Below are positions 1 to 7,896 of a DNA stretch of 64,000 nucleotides, piece by piece. The position numbers and the translations under genes were made by a program. The DNA comes from Caballeronia sordidicola (GTDB lineage: Bacteria; Pseudomonadota; Gammaproteobacteria; Burkholderiales; Burkholderiaceae). The notes under the pieces are model-generated. The model saw nothing but the letters and a program-made list of their open reading frames with translations. It had not been told where the DNA came from and did not search any database. Where the stretch lies: NCBI RefSeq assembly GCF_000729995.1, contig NZ_JNFG01000010.1, positions 124,001-188,000 on the forward strand. Reading direction: 5' to 3'. Numbering within the stretch: position 1 is the stretch's first letter; each line of letters starts with the position of its first letter.

Positions 1-111
1 AGCCTTGATTTGAGCGTAGCGCACCTGGGTAGCGGAATAACCGACAGCCCGATCGTCGGCAGGCGATTCATTCCTGAAGCCAAGATAGCCTATCTCTACC
101 AATTCAATTGA
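1..111 (+). CDS. C-terminal end of a MipA/OmpV-like outer membrane protein (partial)
   Basis: Frame 1 is open from the window edge to a TGA at 109-111 and gives 36 residues ending in YLYQFN. The alternating hydrophobic pattern, the GSGITDSPIVG segment and the aromatic-rich terminus resemble the last beta-strands of MipA/OmpV family outer membrane proteins, which often precede OmpR-type two-component genes in Burkholderiales. The stop lies 9 bp before the response regulator start, so the three genes probably form one operon. The family call rests on a short tail only and could be another beta-barrel porin. Confidence 0.55.
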   Translation, partial: SLDLSVAHLGSGITDSPIVGRRFIPEAKIAYLYQFN

Positions 112-120
112 ACCGGACAT

Positions 121-825
121 ATGTCGCGAATAGCACTGATCGAAGATCATGCCCGCCTGGCGGGCATGATCCGGCAATCGTTGTCCGGTGCCGGAATTGA
201 AACCGATATCTTCAGCAGTCTCTCTGAAGCAGCCTATGGCCTGAGCCGTGCCGACTACTCGGTCATGATCCTTGACCGCGGATTGCCCGACGGCGACGGA
301 CTGCTTTTTCTGCGAACGTTACGTGCTGCCGGAACCATGACTCCGTGCCTGATGCTGACAGCGCGGGATGCGTTGCACGACCGGATAGAAGGGCTTGAGA
401 CTGGCGCGGACGACTACGTCACCAAGCCATTCGAGATGAGTGAGCTCGTAGCACGCGTGCGAACGCTGATGCGCAGGCCTGCCGAAATGACGACGCTGAT
501 TCAAAGCTTCGCTGATATTGCAATCGATCCACAGCAACATGCCATGCGTTGCGGCAACCAGTCCATCCCGCTTGCACCCGCCGAATTGCAGATCATGTCT
601 GTTTTACTGAGGGCCGCGGGCCGGACCGTTCGCCATGCGGCGCTCGAGCATGCGGGCTGGGGGCTGGGCGACGCAGTCACGCCCAACGCCCTCGAAGTGA
701 CCATTCACCGGCTGCGAAAGAAGCTGCTGGCGGTGGGGGCGACCACACGACTTGCGAACATCAGGGGCGCAGGTTTCGCGGTCCAGCGGCTGGACTCAGT
801 GCGAGATGACCAGCGCTCAGAGTGA
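121..825 (+). CDS. OmpR/PhoB-family response regulator
   Basis: A DNA-binding response regulator of 234 residues, the usual family length. The receiver domain (about 1-115) has the acidic pair E8/D9, the phospho-acceptor D52 in MILDRGLPD, and the conserved K102 in YVTKPFE. A winged-helix output domain follows (about 130-225) with the EVTIHRLRKKL recognition helix region. It begins with ATG nine bases after the porin-like stop, and its TGA overlaps the GTG of the kinase gene, so the regulator and kinase are translationally coupled. The signal sensed cannot be told from sequence. The neighbouring porin-like gene is the likeliest target. Confidence 0.93.
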   Translation: MSRIALIEDHARLAGMIRQSLSGAGIETDIFSSLSEAAYGLSRADYSVMILDRGLPDGDGLLFLRTLRAAGTMTPCLMLTARDALHDRIEGLETGADDYVTKPFEMSELVARVRTLMRRPAEMTTLIQSFADIAIDPQQHAMRCGNQSIPLAPAELQIMSVLLRAAGRTVRHAALEHAGWGLGDAVTPNALEVTIHRLRKKLLAVGATTRLANIRGAGFAVQRLDSVRDDQRSE

Positions 826-2291
826 CCGGTACGCTCGACCGTTTCGCCAATGGACGGATCAACTCCAGGCCCGCGACCGCATCGCGCAATGTCATCCTTG
901 ACGGCATTCGATCAAGTTACACGGACAGCTTCATCATGCTCAGCTACTGGATCAAAAGCCTCTCGGTGCGCTTATGGGTTACAAGCGTGGCGGCGTTAGC
1001 CGTGAGTCTCACGGTCATCGCCGCGATCGTGCTGTACGCTTTCAATCACTTGCCACCCGATACATTCAGGGTGAGCGAGAGCATAAGAAGCGCCCACCTG
1101 TTAGCCTCCCAATTGCGCTTTGACGAGTCGGGGCGGCCGGTGTCGATAAACCTCGACGAGCGCGCGACGTGGCTCTTCGATTTCGCATCGACCGAGTTGC
1201 TGTACCGTACGCTCGACGCTTCGGGACAGGTGCTTCTTGCTTCCCGTGGCGCGCTGAACAATACCTCCTGGGATGCCGGCGATTTGACAAGCTCCCTCGG
1301 CGCCATGAAACGCGTTGCCATTAACGGTAAGCCTTTTGACGTCGTGACCCTGGAGATCATGCACGGGCAAACGCCATTTTTTGTGCAAAGCGCGGCGAGC
1401 GTAGCGTTCAATAAAGCCGTGCTCGGCGAGAGGATCGAGCCGATTCCGGAGATCGTGGGTTATACCTTGCTGATCGCGACAATTATCTTCGGCCTGACCT
1501 TGACCTTCACTGTTCGCCGCGTGCTGCGGCCTCTGCGCGTGGCATCGGATTCCGCTGCTTCAATCACGCCGCAGAACCTTCGCATGCGGCTTTCCATCAA
1601 GGGCGTTCCCAGCGAGATCAAGCCGATTCTTATCGCGTTCAATGATGCGCTGGCGCGCCTCGAAAATGGCTTCGCAGTACAGCAGCAATTTCTTGCCTCA
1701 GCTGCTCATGAACTTCAAACACCGCTGACTTTGATAAGAGGACAGATCGAGTTGCAGCCCGAGGTCGAGAACAAGGATTCACTGTTCCGCGAAATCGACT
1801 TGATGGCACGGCAGGTCCGGCAGCTCTTGCATCTCGCCGAAGTAAGTGAATCGCAAAACTTTGAATTTGGCGAGGTCGACAAGGTCGATGTTGTCGAGGA
1901 CGTGGTGGACTATCTGGCGCGCAAGGCGGACAAGAAACAAGTGAAACTGCATGTGGACGCTCCTGTCATTCCCGCGACAATGCGAGCTGACAGGAGCGCG
2001 CTTTTCATCTTGCTGAAAAATATAGTTGAAAACGCGATCAACGCGACGCCTACGCATGGGTCCGTCATTGTTTCCGTCGACGAAAAGACGATCTGTATCC
2101 AGGACGAGGGGCCCGGCGTCAACCCTGAACATTTGCCATTTCTGTTTGAGCGTTTTTGGCGCGCGCCGGATTCTCAACATGACGGCGCCGGCCTGGGCCT
2201 GTCGATCTGCAAGGAAATAGCGCTGGCGCACAATTGGAAACTGTCCGTCAGAACGTTGGCGTCCGGAACCCGGTTTATTGTTTCCTTCTAG
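822..2291 (+). CDS. Membrane sensor histidine kinase, partner of the upstream regulator
   Basis: A two-transmembrane sensor kinase. Membrane segments lie near residues 50-75 and 210-230 of the long form, with a periplasmic domain of about 140 residues between them. A HAMP linker follows (TVRRVLRPL). The dimerisation/phospho-acceptor box is AAHELQTPLTLIRG, the N box NIVENAINATP, and the ATP-lid glycines are DEGPGV and GAGLGLSI. The GTG at 822 overlaps the previous stop. An ATG at 936 (MLSYWIKS) directly before the first membrane helix is a credible alternative, because the 38 residues before it look unlike a kinase N-terminus. It probably phosphorylates the adjacent regulator. Confidence 0.92.
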   Translation: MTGTLDRFANGRINSRPATASRNVILDGIRSSYTDSFIMLSYWIKSLSVRLWVTSVAALAVSLTVIAAIVLYAFNHLPPDTFRVSESIRSAHLLASQLRFDESGRPVSINLDERATWLFDFASTELLYRTLDASGQVLLASRGALNNTSWDAGDLTSSLGAMKRVAINGKPFDVVTLEIMHGQTPFFVQSAASVAFNKAVLGERIEPIPEIVGYTLLIATIIFGLTLTFTVRRVLRPLRVASDSAASITPQNLRMRLSIKGVPSEIKPILIAFNDALARLENGFAVQQQFLASAAHELQTPLTLIRGQIELQPEVENKDSLFREIDLMARQVRQLLHLAEVSESQNFEFGEVDKVDVVEDVVDYLARKADKKQVKLHVDAPVIPATMRADRSALFILLKNIVENAINATPTHGSVIVSVDEKTICIQDEGPGVNPEHLPFLFERFWRAPDSQHDGAGLGLSICKEIALAHNWKLSVRTLASGTRFIVSF

Positions 2292-2299
2292 CCCCGTCC

Positions 2300-2842
2300 T
2301 TACTTACCTGCCTGCATTTGCTTAAGGAAATCGTGCTGGAAAATGCACATGCGAAAGGCATTGTGATACCGGCCATTGCCAAAAAACTCTTCGATCAATT
2401 CCGCTTCCTGTTTGAAGCCGCACTTCTCGTAGACGTGAATGGCCGACTGATTCGACACATCGACGATCAGATAAAGCTTGCGCAGATTGAGCACGGAAAA
2501 CGCGTAGTCCGTTGCGAGCAGGGTTGCGCTTGTTGCATACCCCTGGCCTTGAGCGCCGGGTGCAATGATGATCTGGAACTCGCCGCGCCTATGGATGTAA
2601 TCCAGCTCGATCAATTCTGCGAGCCCTACCGTCTCGCCCGTCTTGTCGACGGCAACAAAGCGGCGTTCACGCAGATCGTGAACGTGGCGATCGTATAGCT
2701 GGGACAACTCGGAGAATGTTTCGTAGGGTTCTTCGAACCAGTAACGCATGATCTTTGCGTTGTTGTTCAGGCTGTGGACGAAGTGGAGATCGGTACGTTC
2801 GAGTGGCCGCAGCATGAGCTGATTGTTCTCTTCGATGATCAT
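2300..2842 (-). CDS. speG: GNAT acetyltransferase, SpeG-like (spermidine N-acetyltransferase)
   Basis: A cytoplasmic GNAT-fold enzyme of 180 residues. The N-terminus ([18 protein letters not shown]), the acidic [10 protein letters not shown] segment and the acetyl-CoA loop [11 protein letters not shown] match the SpeG group, which transfers acetyl from acetyl-CoA to spermidine and spermine and limits polyamine toxicity. An upstream in-frame start exists, but MIIEENNQL at 2842 gives the normal family length. The gene converges on the histidine kinase gene with only 8 bp between the stops. Substrate assignment is by family resemblance only. Confidence 0.85.
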   Translation of the reverse strand: MIIEENNQLMLRPLERTDLHFVHSLNNNAKIMRYWFEEPYETFSELSQLYDRHVHDLRERRFVAVDKTGETVGLAELIELDYIHRRGEFQIIIAPGAQGQGYATSATLLATDYAFSVLNLRKLYLIVDVSNQSAIHVYEKCGFKQEAELIEEFFGNGRYHNAFRMCIFQHDFLKQMQAGK

Positions 2843-2918
2843 GAGTGACACTCCGTGATTGGTGGATCGACCTGTAATATAGCTTAAGGACCTGTGCGTC
2901 CCTCGCAGCCCACAGGCC

Positions 2919-3890
2919 TTAAGCAATGGCGTCCAGCCGCACGCCATACACTTCAAGCGCGGCATCGTGCAGCGCCTGAAGCACTACAGTTGCCGCCGGC
3001 GACAATAGTTGCGTTTGCCGCGTGATAATGCCGAATGCGTCCATGCGGAACGGCAGTTCAATTGCCAACCGCTTCAGTGTGCCGAACTCCTCGTATTGCC
3101 GTGCGACCTCTTCGGGCATCACCGCGAGCATGTCGCTCTGGAGCAAGATGCCCGAGATGGCGAGGATGTTGTTGGTATTCACCACATTCTGCGGCGAACT
3201 GAGGCCGATCTGCGAAAACACCATGTCGAACCTGTGCCGCAGCACGCTGCCTGGCGGATGCAGAACCCAGCCCGCATTGACAATGTCATGCATGGTCAGG
3301 CCGCTCGCCTGTGCGAGCGGATGCCCGGGGCGCACGACCACGCAAAGCGGTTCCTCGGCAATAGGCTCGTAACGCACCGTATCCTTGAACTCGCCTTGTC
3401 GCTCGAGTACGCGGCCGATCATGATGTCCAGGTGACCCTCCGCAATCAGCGGCAGCATCGTGTTAGACGTCTCCACTTGCAGCCAGATCTGCAATTGCGG
3501 ATAAAGCGCTTTCACGCGCGCGATGGCGAGCGGCACCATGGTCGCGGCGGCCGCGGCAATCGTGCCAATCTGCACCTGACCCGCGAGTCCCGCACGCAAC
3601 GCGGAGATCTCGTTGTGCGCCTGGTCCAGGTTCGAAAGCACCATGCGCGCATGCCGGATCATCACTTCGCCGTACAGCGTGGCGTGCATCCCGTGCGGCG
3701 TGCGGTCGAAGAGTCGCACCTCCAGCACGTCCTCCAGCTCCTTCAACAGACGCGACGCCGCCGGCTGCGTCATGCCGAGGACATCGGCGGCGCGGCGAAC
3801 GTTGCCTTCTTCTTCCATGGCCGCGAGGAGCATCAACTGTCGCGTCTTGAGGCGCGCGCGCACGAACCAGTTCGAGTAGTTTTGAGCCAT
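2919..3890 (-). CDS. LysR-family transcriptional regulator, GbpR-like
   Basis: A LysR regulator of 323 residues when started at MAQNYSNW. The N-terminal winged helix (about 15-75) contains [20 protein letters not shown], and the effector domain follows (about 100-315). The fold and residues resemble GbpR-type regulators of sugar-binding-protein operons. In related genomes such regulators often sit beside galactose/arabinose uptake genes. Here the matching sugar operon lies about 25 kb away at 29.5-37.1 kb, so control of that operon is possible but unproven. The neighbouring methanethiol-oxidase gene pair is on the same strand upstream and could also be a target. Confidence 0.85.
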   Translation of the reverse strand: MAQNYSNWFVRARLKTRQLMLLAAMEEEGNVRRAADVLGMTQPAASRLLKELEDVLEVRLFDRTPHGMHATLYGEVMIRHARMVLSNLDQAHNEISALRAGLAGQVQIGTIAAAAATMVPLAIARVKALYPQLQIWLQVETSNTMLPLIAEGHLDIMIGRVLERQGEFKDTVRYEPIAEEPLCVVVRPGHPLAQASGLTMHDIVNAGWVLHPPGSVLRHRFDMVFSQIGLSSPQNVVNTNNILAISGILLQSDMLAVMPEEVARQYEEFGTLKRLAIELPFRMDAFGIITRQTQLLSPAATVVLQALHDAALEVYGVRLDAIA

Positions 3891-4223
3891 CGCCGTGTGC
3901 CTATGCGTGAATTGAAACGACACTGAAAGCTTCTTTGCTTTCTGGATATGCCGGCGTTTTTTTCATTGTCGTTTTAGCTTGGTGACAAACAAGGTCGTAG
4001 TTCAGGGAAGGCGCGGATCCTCTATCGGGACCAGGAGAAACTCGCAGCGGTGGATGCGCCTCGCAAGCCATGGACGTCAATCGTAGCCGATCGTGGCTGT
4101 CGGGCAGGCAAGACTGCGCAAGCCGCATTATCGCCGCTTGGCGGCGCTCGCCCCGGTTTGGCGTACGAGTGAGGAATGATAGGCGCTTGCCCGAAGCCGG
4201 GCGAGCCATCCGGCATCCGGTCG
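3891..4223. other. Gene-free interval upstream of the LysR gene
   Basis: 333 bp between the membrane-protein stop and the LysR start, both minus strand. It should hold the LysR promoter and the end of the methanethiol-oxidase transcript. A short GC hairpin (GCCCG / CGGGC) lies at about 4191-4204 just past the upstream gene but lacks a T tract. I see no convincing promoter boxes. Confidence 0.4.
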
Positions 4224-4868
4224 CTAGGCCGTGGCGATCAGCAACACGCCGGTGCCCGCGAGGCCGATGGTCCAGAGCCTGTCGAAGTTGATCCAGCCGC
4301 GCCTGAGCACACCCACGCCCAGCCAGTCGTACACGAGCAGCGCGATGCCGCCGGTCACGAGCAAGGTGGCCAGCGTATGCAGGCCGACCGCGGCGAGCGA
4401 GACCAGCAGCGGCCCGGAGGATGCTTGGCCGGCCACGGACCCGCACAATGGGATCAGCGCCGGAATCAGCATGAGGCCTGCGCCGTGTGCGGTAGCCATC
4501 AGGAACGACCAGAGGACGAGGCCGGCAAAGCCCGTCGTCATGCCAACACGCACGCGGTGCCGATGGCCGTATCGGACCTGGTACACCGCCCAGGCGACGA
4601 GCAGGGCGCCGCTTGCGATGCGGATAAGATGGCTATCGAGGACCATTCCCGTAGTGAGCACGAGCGCGGCGACTATGCCGATAGAGAGTGCGTGGCCCAG
4701 CGCCATTGGCGGGATCGCAAGCAGGACAGCCCGCCGGCTACGCCGATGCAGGCCTAGAGCGACCGCGAACAGCCAGCCCATGGCGGGGTTGATTCCATGA
4801 AAGATCCCAAGGCCTGCAATAGCGAACCACTCCCAGGCATGGCCCGTCCCGGCCCATGCCATGTTCAT
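4224..4868 (-). CDS. Polytopic membrane protein next to methanethiol oxidase
   Basis: 214 residues from MNMAWAG, almost entirely hydrophobic, with about six predicted membrane segments. Conserved-looking polar positions sit inside helices: FHGINPAMGWLFAVALG near the N-terminus, ALGHALSIG, and ATAHGAGLML in the middle. Such histidines inside membrane helices are typical of metal or small-anion transporters, but I do not recognise the family with confidence. The start lies 38 bp after the SBP56-family gene on the same strand, so it is probably co-transcribed and may export or import something tied to methanethiol or metal handling. An upstream in-frame extension overlapping the previous gene was not used. 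Confidence 0.7.
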   Translation of the reverse strand: MNMAWAGTGHAWEWFAIAGLGIFHGINPAMGWLFAVALGLHRRSRRAVLLAIPPMALGHALSIGIVAALVLTTGMVLDSHLIRIASGALLVAWAVYQVRYGHRHRVRVGMTTGFAGLVLWSFLMATAHGAGLMLIPALIPLCGSVAGQASSGPLLVSLAAVGLHTLATLLVTGGIALLVYDWLGVGVLRRGWINFDRLWTIGLAGTGVLLIATA

Positions 4869-4905
4869 GATGCGCCCGGCTTGAGCGCTCCGCGAGAGCA
4901 GCGGG

Positions 4906-6300
4906 TCACGGATAACAATACGAGTCTGACGAACAGTCGCCGCCCTCGAGCCGCACCTGATGCGGCCGGTGGGTGGAAGGCCACTCGACCAGGAAACGCG
5001 GATCGAACTCGATACCGCCCTCGGGCGACGCATCCAGCTTCACCATCCAGCCGTTGAGACCATCGGGATAAAACTGCTCGTCGATAGCGCCGTATAGCGA
5101 ATTGGTGAAATACACGCGGCGGCCGTCGCGGCTGACCTCGACCATCTGCGGTCCGCCGTTCAGGGCGCGACCGCCCGCCTTCGGATGGGACTCGCGCGAT
5201 ACGATGCCGCCGATCCTGACGGTCCCGGTGAGCTTCGGCGCGAACGGATCGGACACGTCGTATTGCCGGAAGTCGCCGGTTCCCCAGCACGCGACATAGA
5301 GAAAGCGATCGTCCATCGACAAATCTATGTCGGTGACAAGCGGCGGCACAGCGCCGAAACCCTTCAGCATGGGCGGCAACAGAGCGGGGTCGGCAGGCTC
5401 GGCCGGAATCTCGATGATCTTCTTGACAGCCCATTTGTCACCGTCGCGATACCAGGTCCAGATAGACGCGGATAAATCGTTCAGGCTGATCACGGAGTTG
5501 ACGAAGCCGTATGCCTTGGTCGGATCGTGGGCCGGACGCAGCTCGAACACCAGCTGATTCTCCGCGCCGAAATCGACCTCCTGTTGATGCTTGCGTGTAT
5601 GCAGGTCCCAGAAGTGCAGCTTGTGCCCGTATTTCCCGCCAAGCAGGACCTCGGGTACTAGGCCGTTTTCGAATGTAGCGGGCAAGCCCCATTCGCTTGT
5701 GACCAGGGTGTCGTGCCCGAGGTGCCACCAGGCGTCGTAGGATAATTGCTGAGGACCGCGATCTATTTCCCATTGACCGCGAATGTCGAAGGTCTCATGG
5801 TCCATCAGGAAAATGCCGCCCGGCGCCTCGCCTTGCGCGTTCGCCAATGCGGCTATGTAGATGCCCTCGGGTCCGCAGTGAACCGTATGAGGCCTCGTAT
5901 AACCCGCTTTCTCGGCGACTTCACCGGGCTCCAGCACGCGCACGATCTTAGGATTGCGCGGGTCGGCCTTGGTATCGAGGATATGGATTCTCGATGATCG
6001 CAAGCCCGGCACGACCAGATAACGACGCTCAGCGTGCGCATGAGGTGCGTTCGGGCACAAGCAGGAACTGCAGGCGTTCCAGCCGAAATGATGAAGTTCG
6101 TCGCCCGCGTTGGGCATGGCAACATTGCTGATCAGCTGCGAATAGGTGGGCGACGCGGGGTCCACGTCTATGACGGCAATGGCATCCGGAACCTGTCGCG
6201 TGGGATCGAAACTCGCCACGTACGCGATGGTTTCGTGCGGGGCCTTCATGGCCATCCGCGGGGAAGGATAGAACGTTGGATCCGGTGTCCAATTTGCCAT
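4906..6300 (-). CDS. SBP56 selenium-binding protein family / methanethiol oxidase
   Basis: 464 residues covering the whole SBP56 family, a beta-propeller enzyme. Bacterial members characterised as methanethiol oxidase (MtoX) convert methanethiol to formaldehyde, hydrogen sulfide and hydrogen peroxide with a copper centre. Hallmarks visible are HHFGWNACSSCLC near residue 75, YTRPHTVHCGPEGIYI, LVTSEWG, and the C-terminal RPHQVRLEGGDCSSD, with the conserved histidines. No signal peptide is evident, although studied bacterial MtoX proteins are periplasmic, so the location is uncertain. The ATG has a GGAGA box upstream. It heads a probable two-gene transcript with the membrane protein downstream. 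Confidence 0.92.
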   Translation of the reverse strand: MANWTPDPTFYPSPRMAMKAPHETIAYVASFDPTRQVPDAIAVIDVDPASPTYSQLISNVAMPNAGDELHHFGWNACSSCLCPNAPHAHAERRYLVVPGLRSSRIHILDTKADPRNPKIVRVLEPGEVAEKAGYTRPHTVHCGPEGIYIAALANAQGEAPGGIFLMDHETFDIRGQWEIDRGPQQLSYDAWWHLGHDTLVTSEWGLPATFENGLVPEVLLGGKYGHKLHFWDLHTRKHQQEVDFGAENQLVFELRPAHDPTKAYGFVNSVISLNDLSASIWTWYRDGDKWAVKKIIEIPAEPADPALLPPMLKGFGAVPPLVTDIDLSMDDRFLYVACWGTGDFRQYDVSDPFAPKLTGTVRIGGIVSRESHPKAGGRALNGGPQMVEVSRDGRRVYFTNSLYGAIDEQFYPDGLNGWMVKLDASPEGGIEFDPRFLVEWPSTHRPHQVRLEGGDCSSDSYCYP

Positions 6301-6496
6301 GTCATGTCTCCAGGGAATGTTTTTCCCCAGCGGCCCGGTAGAAGCCGCTCAAGGGATTACCCGCAGAACTACCGAGCAAATATACCTTGTTTCCAGCTTT
6401 CGGATGATCGAGCCCTTAAGCGGTGAAAGCTTGATTTCATCTAAGAGAATGACGCGTGGTGATAAGGGTCGGTTTAACTGGCGCGAATGCCGCCGC

Positions 6497-6532
6497 AAAA
6501 GCGAACGCCCGGCTGGGGTGTGCCGGGCGTTC
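6497..6532 (-). terminator. Rho-independent terminator of the three-peptide operon
   Basis: A perfect 11-bp stem (GAACGCCCGGC / GCCGGGCGTTC, arms 6503-6513 and 6522-6532) with an 8-base loop. Read on the minus strand it is followed by a short T run (GCTTTTG). It lies 24 bp past the stop of the last leader-peptide gene and should end the minus-strand peptide transcript. Confidence 0.8.
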
Positions 6533-6556
6533 AGTGGGCGTGTGTGCCAAACCAGT

Positions 6557-6778
6557 CTATTTGCGCGCTTTCCGACTGGTCGCTTTGGCCACGGGTTGAG
6601 CCGCGGCAACGCCAATCTGGCTAGCCGGAAAATTGACGATCCTCGTGCTGTTCGCGGGCGTTGCATACGAGCGAAGCGCCGAACGGGAGCGGGACCTTGC
6701 GCCGCCGACAATCGCGCTCATCGCCTGCTTGTCGAGTTCCACGCTGTCGGGTAGATCCTTGATCAGAATTGCAGCCAT
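6557..6778 (-). CDS. Double-glycine leader peptide precursor, basic core
   Basis: 73 residues. The N-terminus (LIKDLPD, ELDKQAMSAIVGG) matches the leader shared by the other small genes of this locus, with cleavage expected after GG26. The predicted core of 47 residues is unlike its siblings: it is rich in Arg, Ser and Ala, ends in a Lys/Arg-rich tail (SRKARK), and carries no Cys and little Asn. It is the third and last gene of a minus-strand peptide operon, ending just before a hairpin terminator. A cationic core would suit an antimicrobial or membrane-active peptide, but no activity can be read from sequence. Confidence 0.8.
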   Translation of the reverse strand: MAAILIKDLPDSVELDKQAMSAIVGGARSRSRSALRSYATPANSTRIVNFPASQIGVAAAQPVAKATSRKARK

Positions 6779-6892
6779 GGTGTCATCCAGGAAAGGTGAG
6801 GGTTTCGATTTAATCCAGTATAGGCAAATCCGCCGCGGAAAGAATCTTCCCGCAGCGGACGTGAACGCGTGCAGACCTGCATTACCCGTACT

Positions 6893-7168
6893 TCAAAAAT
6901 ACACGGCGGCACCCGTGCTCGCGTACTGCTGCGGATTGACGTTCAGGTGTATCGGCCCGAGGTTGGCGCCGAGCACGCCGATGTTGTTGAGCGCATTGAC
7001 CTCAACATTTTGATACTGAACGATGTTCTCGTTCGTGTTCACTGCAACGTTGATGTTGGCAAGCGAACCGGCGTTGGCAAGTGCTGAGTTGCCGCCGCGC
7101 ACGTCCGACATGGCGTGGCGGTCCAGTTCGCGGCTGTGAGACAAATCGTGAATCGTGAGAGACGACAT
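6893..7168 (-). CDS. Double-glycine leader peptide precursor, Asn-rich core
   Basis: 91 residues. The leader (LTIHDLSHS, ELDRHAMSDVRGG) ends at GG26. The core of 65 residues is Asn/Val/Ala-rich without Cys, contains QYQNVEVNALNNIGV, and ends in AAVYF. The QxQN...NN..G pattern recurs in two sibling peptides. It lies 81 bp downstream of the 7250-7516 gene on the same strand with no promoter of its own that I can see, so it is probably the second gene of the operon driven from 7590-7605. It should be exported by the C39 ABC transporter of this locus. Confidence 0.85.
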   Translation of the reverse strand: MSSLTIHDLSHSRELDRHAMSDVRGGNSALANAGSLANINVAVNTNENIVQYQNVEVNALNNIGVLGANLGPIHLNVNPQQYASTGAAVYF

Positions 7169-7249
7169 GGCGGTGCTCCAAGCTGAAAAGTAAGGGTGGC
7201 CTGAACCGGCAACCGGGAGACCGTGAGGCCTCCGGGCTGTCGCGCAGCT

Positions 7250-7516
7250 TCAGAAGTTGATCGTGTTCTTGTTGGTGGCGGTCTGCTTCGGGTCCACCGT
7301 CGAGTGGATGCCGCTTGCGAACGCCACGTTGTTGCCGTTGTTGTTCAGCGTGTTCTGCGACTGGCTGATCAGTTGAGAAGCATCGAACGAAGCTTCGTAC
7401 GACGACACGTTGATGCCAGGCCAGTAGCCGGGCAGGTTGCCACCGCGTACGGCCGACATGGCGCGGCTGTCGAGTTCTTCGGTAACGGACAGGTCTTTGA
7501 TGGTGAGTGATTTCAT
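7250..7516 (-). CDS. Double-glycine leader peptide precursor, Asn/Gln/Ser-rich core
   Basis: 88 residues. The leader (LTIKDLSVT, ELDSRAMSAVRGG) precedes a 62-residue core (NLPGYWPGINVSS...) with LISQSQNTLNNNGNNVAF near the middle and a terminus ending INF. It has no Cys, so no lanthionine or disulfide chemistry is expected. It is a close paralogue of the peptide encoded at 13432-13698, identical at many core positions, and the two share a perfect inverted repeat at the 5' end. A GGAG box (TTAGGAGAACCACC) precedes the ATG. It is first in a three-peptide operon under a sigma-54-type promoter. Confidence 0.9.
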   Translation of the reverse strand: MKSLTIKDLSVTEELDSRAMSAVRGGNLPGYWPGINVSSYEASFDASQLISQSQNTLNNNGNNVAFASGIHSTVDPKQTATNKNTINF

Positions 7517-7594
7517 GGTGGTTCTCCTAAGGGTTAAGCCAGGTGGCTTTAGAGGTTGGTGAGCATCTTGTCTGCTCGCAGGACACTAATGCAT
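7487..7594 (-). repeat. 108-bp perfect inverted repeat, copy A
   Basis: Read on the minus strand from 7594 to 7487 this is identical to 13354-13461 on the plus strand. It covers the -12 promoter element, the whole 5' UTR, the ribosome site and the first ten codons of the peptide gene, then diverges. The -24 elements just outside the repeat differ. It may be the trace of a peptide-gene duplication, or it may be kept as a shared regulatory leader. Confidence 0.95.
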
Positions 7595-7605
7595 GGCCTG
7601 TGCCA
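7590..7605 (-). promoter_or_regulatory. Sigma-54 (-24/-12) promoter of the three-peptide operon
   Basis: On the minus strand the 16 bases read TGGCACAGGCCATGCA, with GG and GC spaced exactly as in the consensus TGGCACG-N4-TTGCA. Transcription should begin near 7578, leaving about 60 bases of leader before the ATG at 7516. The sigma-54 activator encoded at 23345 is the obvious candidate regulator. Confidence 0.85.
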
Positions 7606-7726
7606 GGAGCGTCGACGCGCGATGAAATAATCTCGGAAGGCTTGCGGAGAAAGGCTCGGAGGAATGCGGAATCCACGCGTGATCCACGCGGAGGCGCCGG
7701 CATTCGACACGCGTGACGGCTTTCAG

Positions 7727-7752
7727 CCAACATCCGGAGCCCCATCTGTTGG
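7727..7752. promoter_or_regulatory. Putative activator-binding palindrome (upstream activating site)
   Basis: An inverted repeat CCAACA-N14-TGTTGG about 150-170 bp upstream of the predicted start of the minus-strand peptide transcript. The same arms and spacing occur upstream of the sigma-54 promoters at 13343 and 26326. A second symmetric element (TGTTG...CAACA around TTCGAA) follows directly at 7747-7765. It could also influence the divergent kinase gene. Confidence 0.65.
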
Positions 7753-7798
7753 GCTTCGAACAACATGTGCCCGATCCAACACCCGCAACGAAACCGTG

Positions 7799-7827
7799 TT
7801 GCGTAAGGCAGGGGTCTCACCTAGTAT
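7799..7827 (+). promoter_or_regulatory. Possible sigma-70 promoter of the Ser/Thr kinase gene
   Basis: TTGCGT (7799-7804), 17 bases, then TAGTAT (7822-7827), located 70 bp before the kinase ATG. The spacing is ideal and both hexamers are partial matches. It suggests the kinase is expressed independently of the sigma-54 peptide promoters. Confidence 0.4.
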
Positions 7828-7896
7828 CGAAACACTGCGAGTGCGGGTAACTACAGACAATATGTTCACTAATGGAGCCGCATCCGAGCCGTAGAG

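Noticed and set aside
3009..3926. Long plus-strand frame opposite the LysR gene
   Set aside because: Arg/His-rich shadow of the LysR coding strand, as expected in high-GC DNA. The same applies to the long antisense frames over the ABC exporter, sugar permease and cyclase genes.
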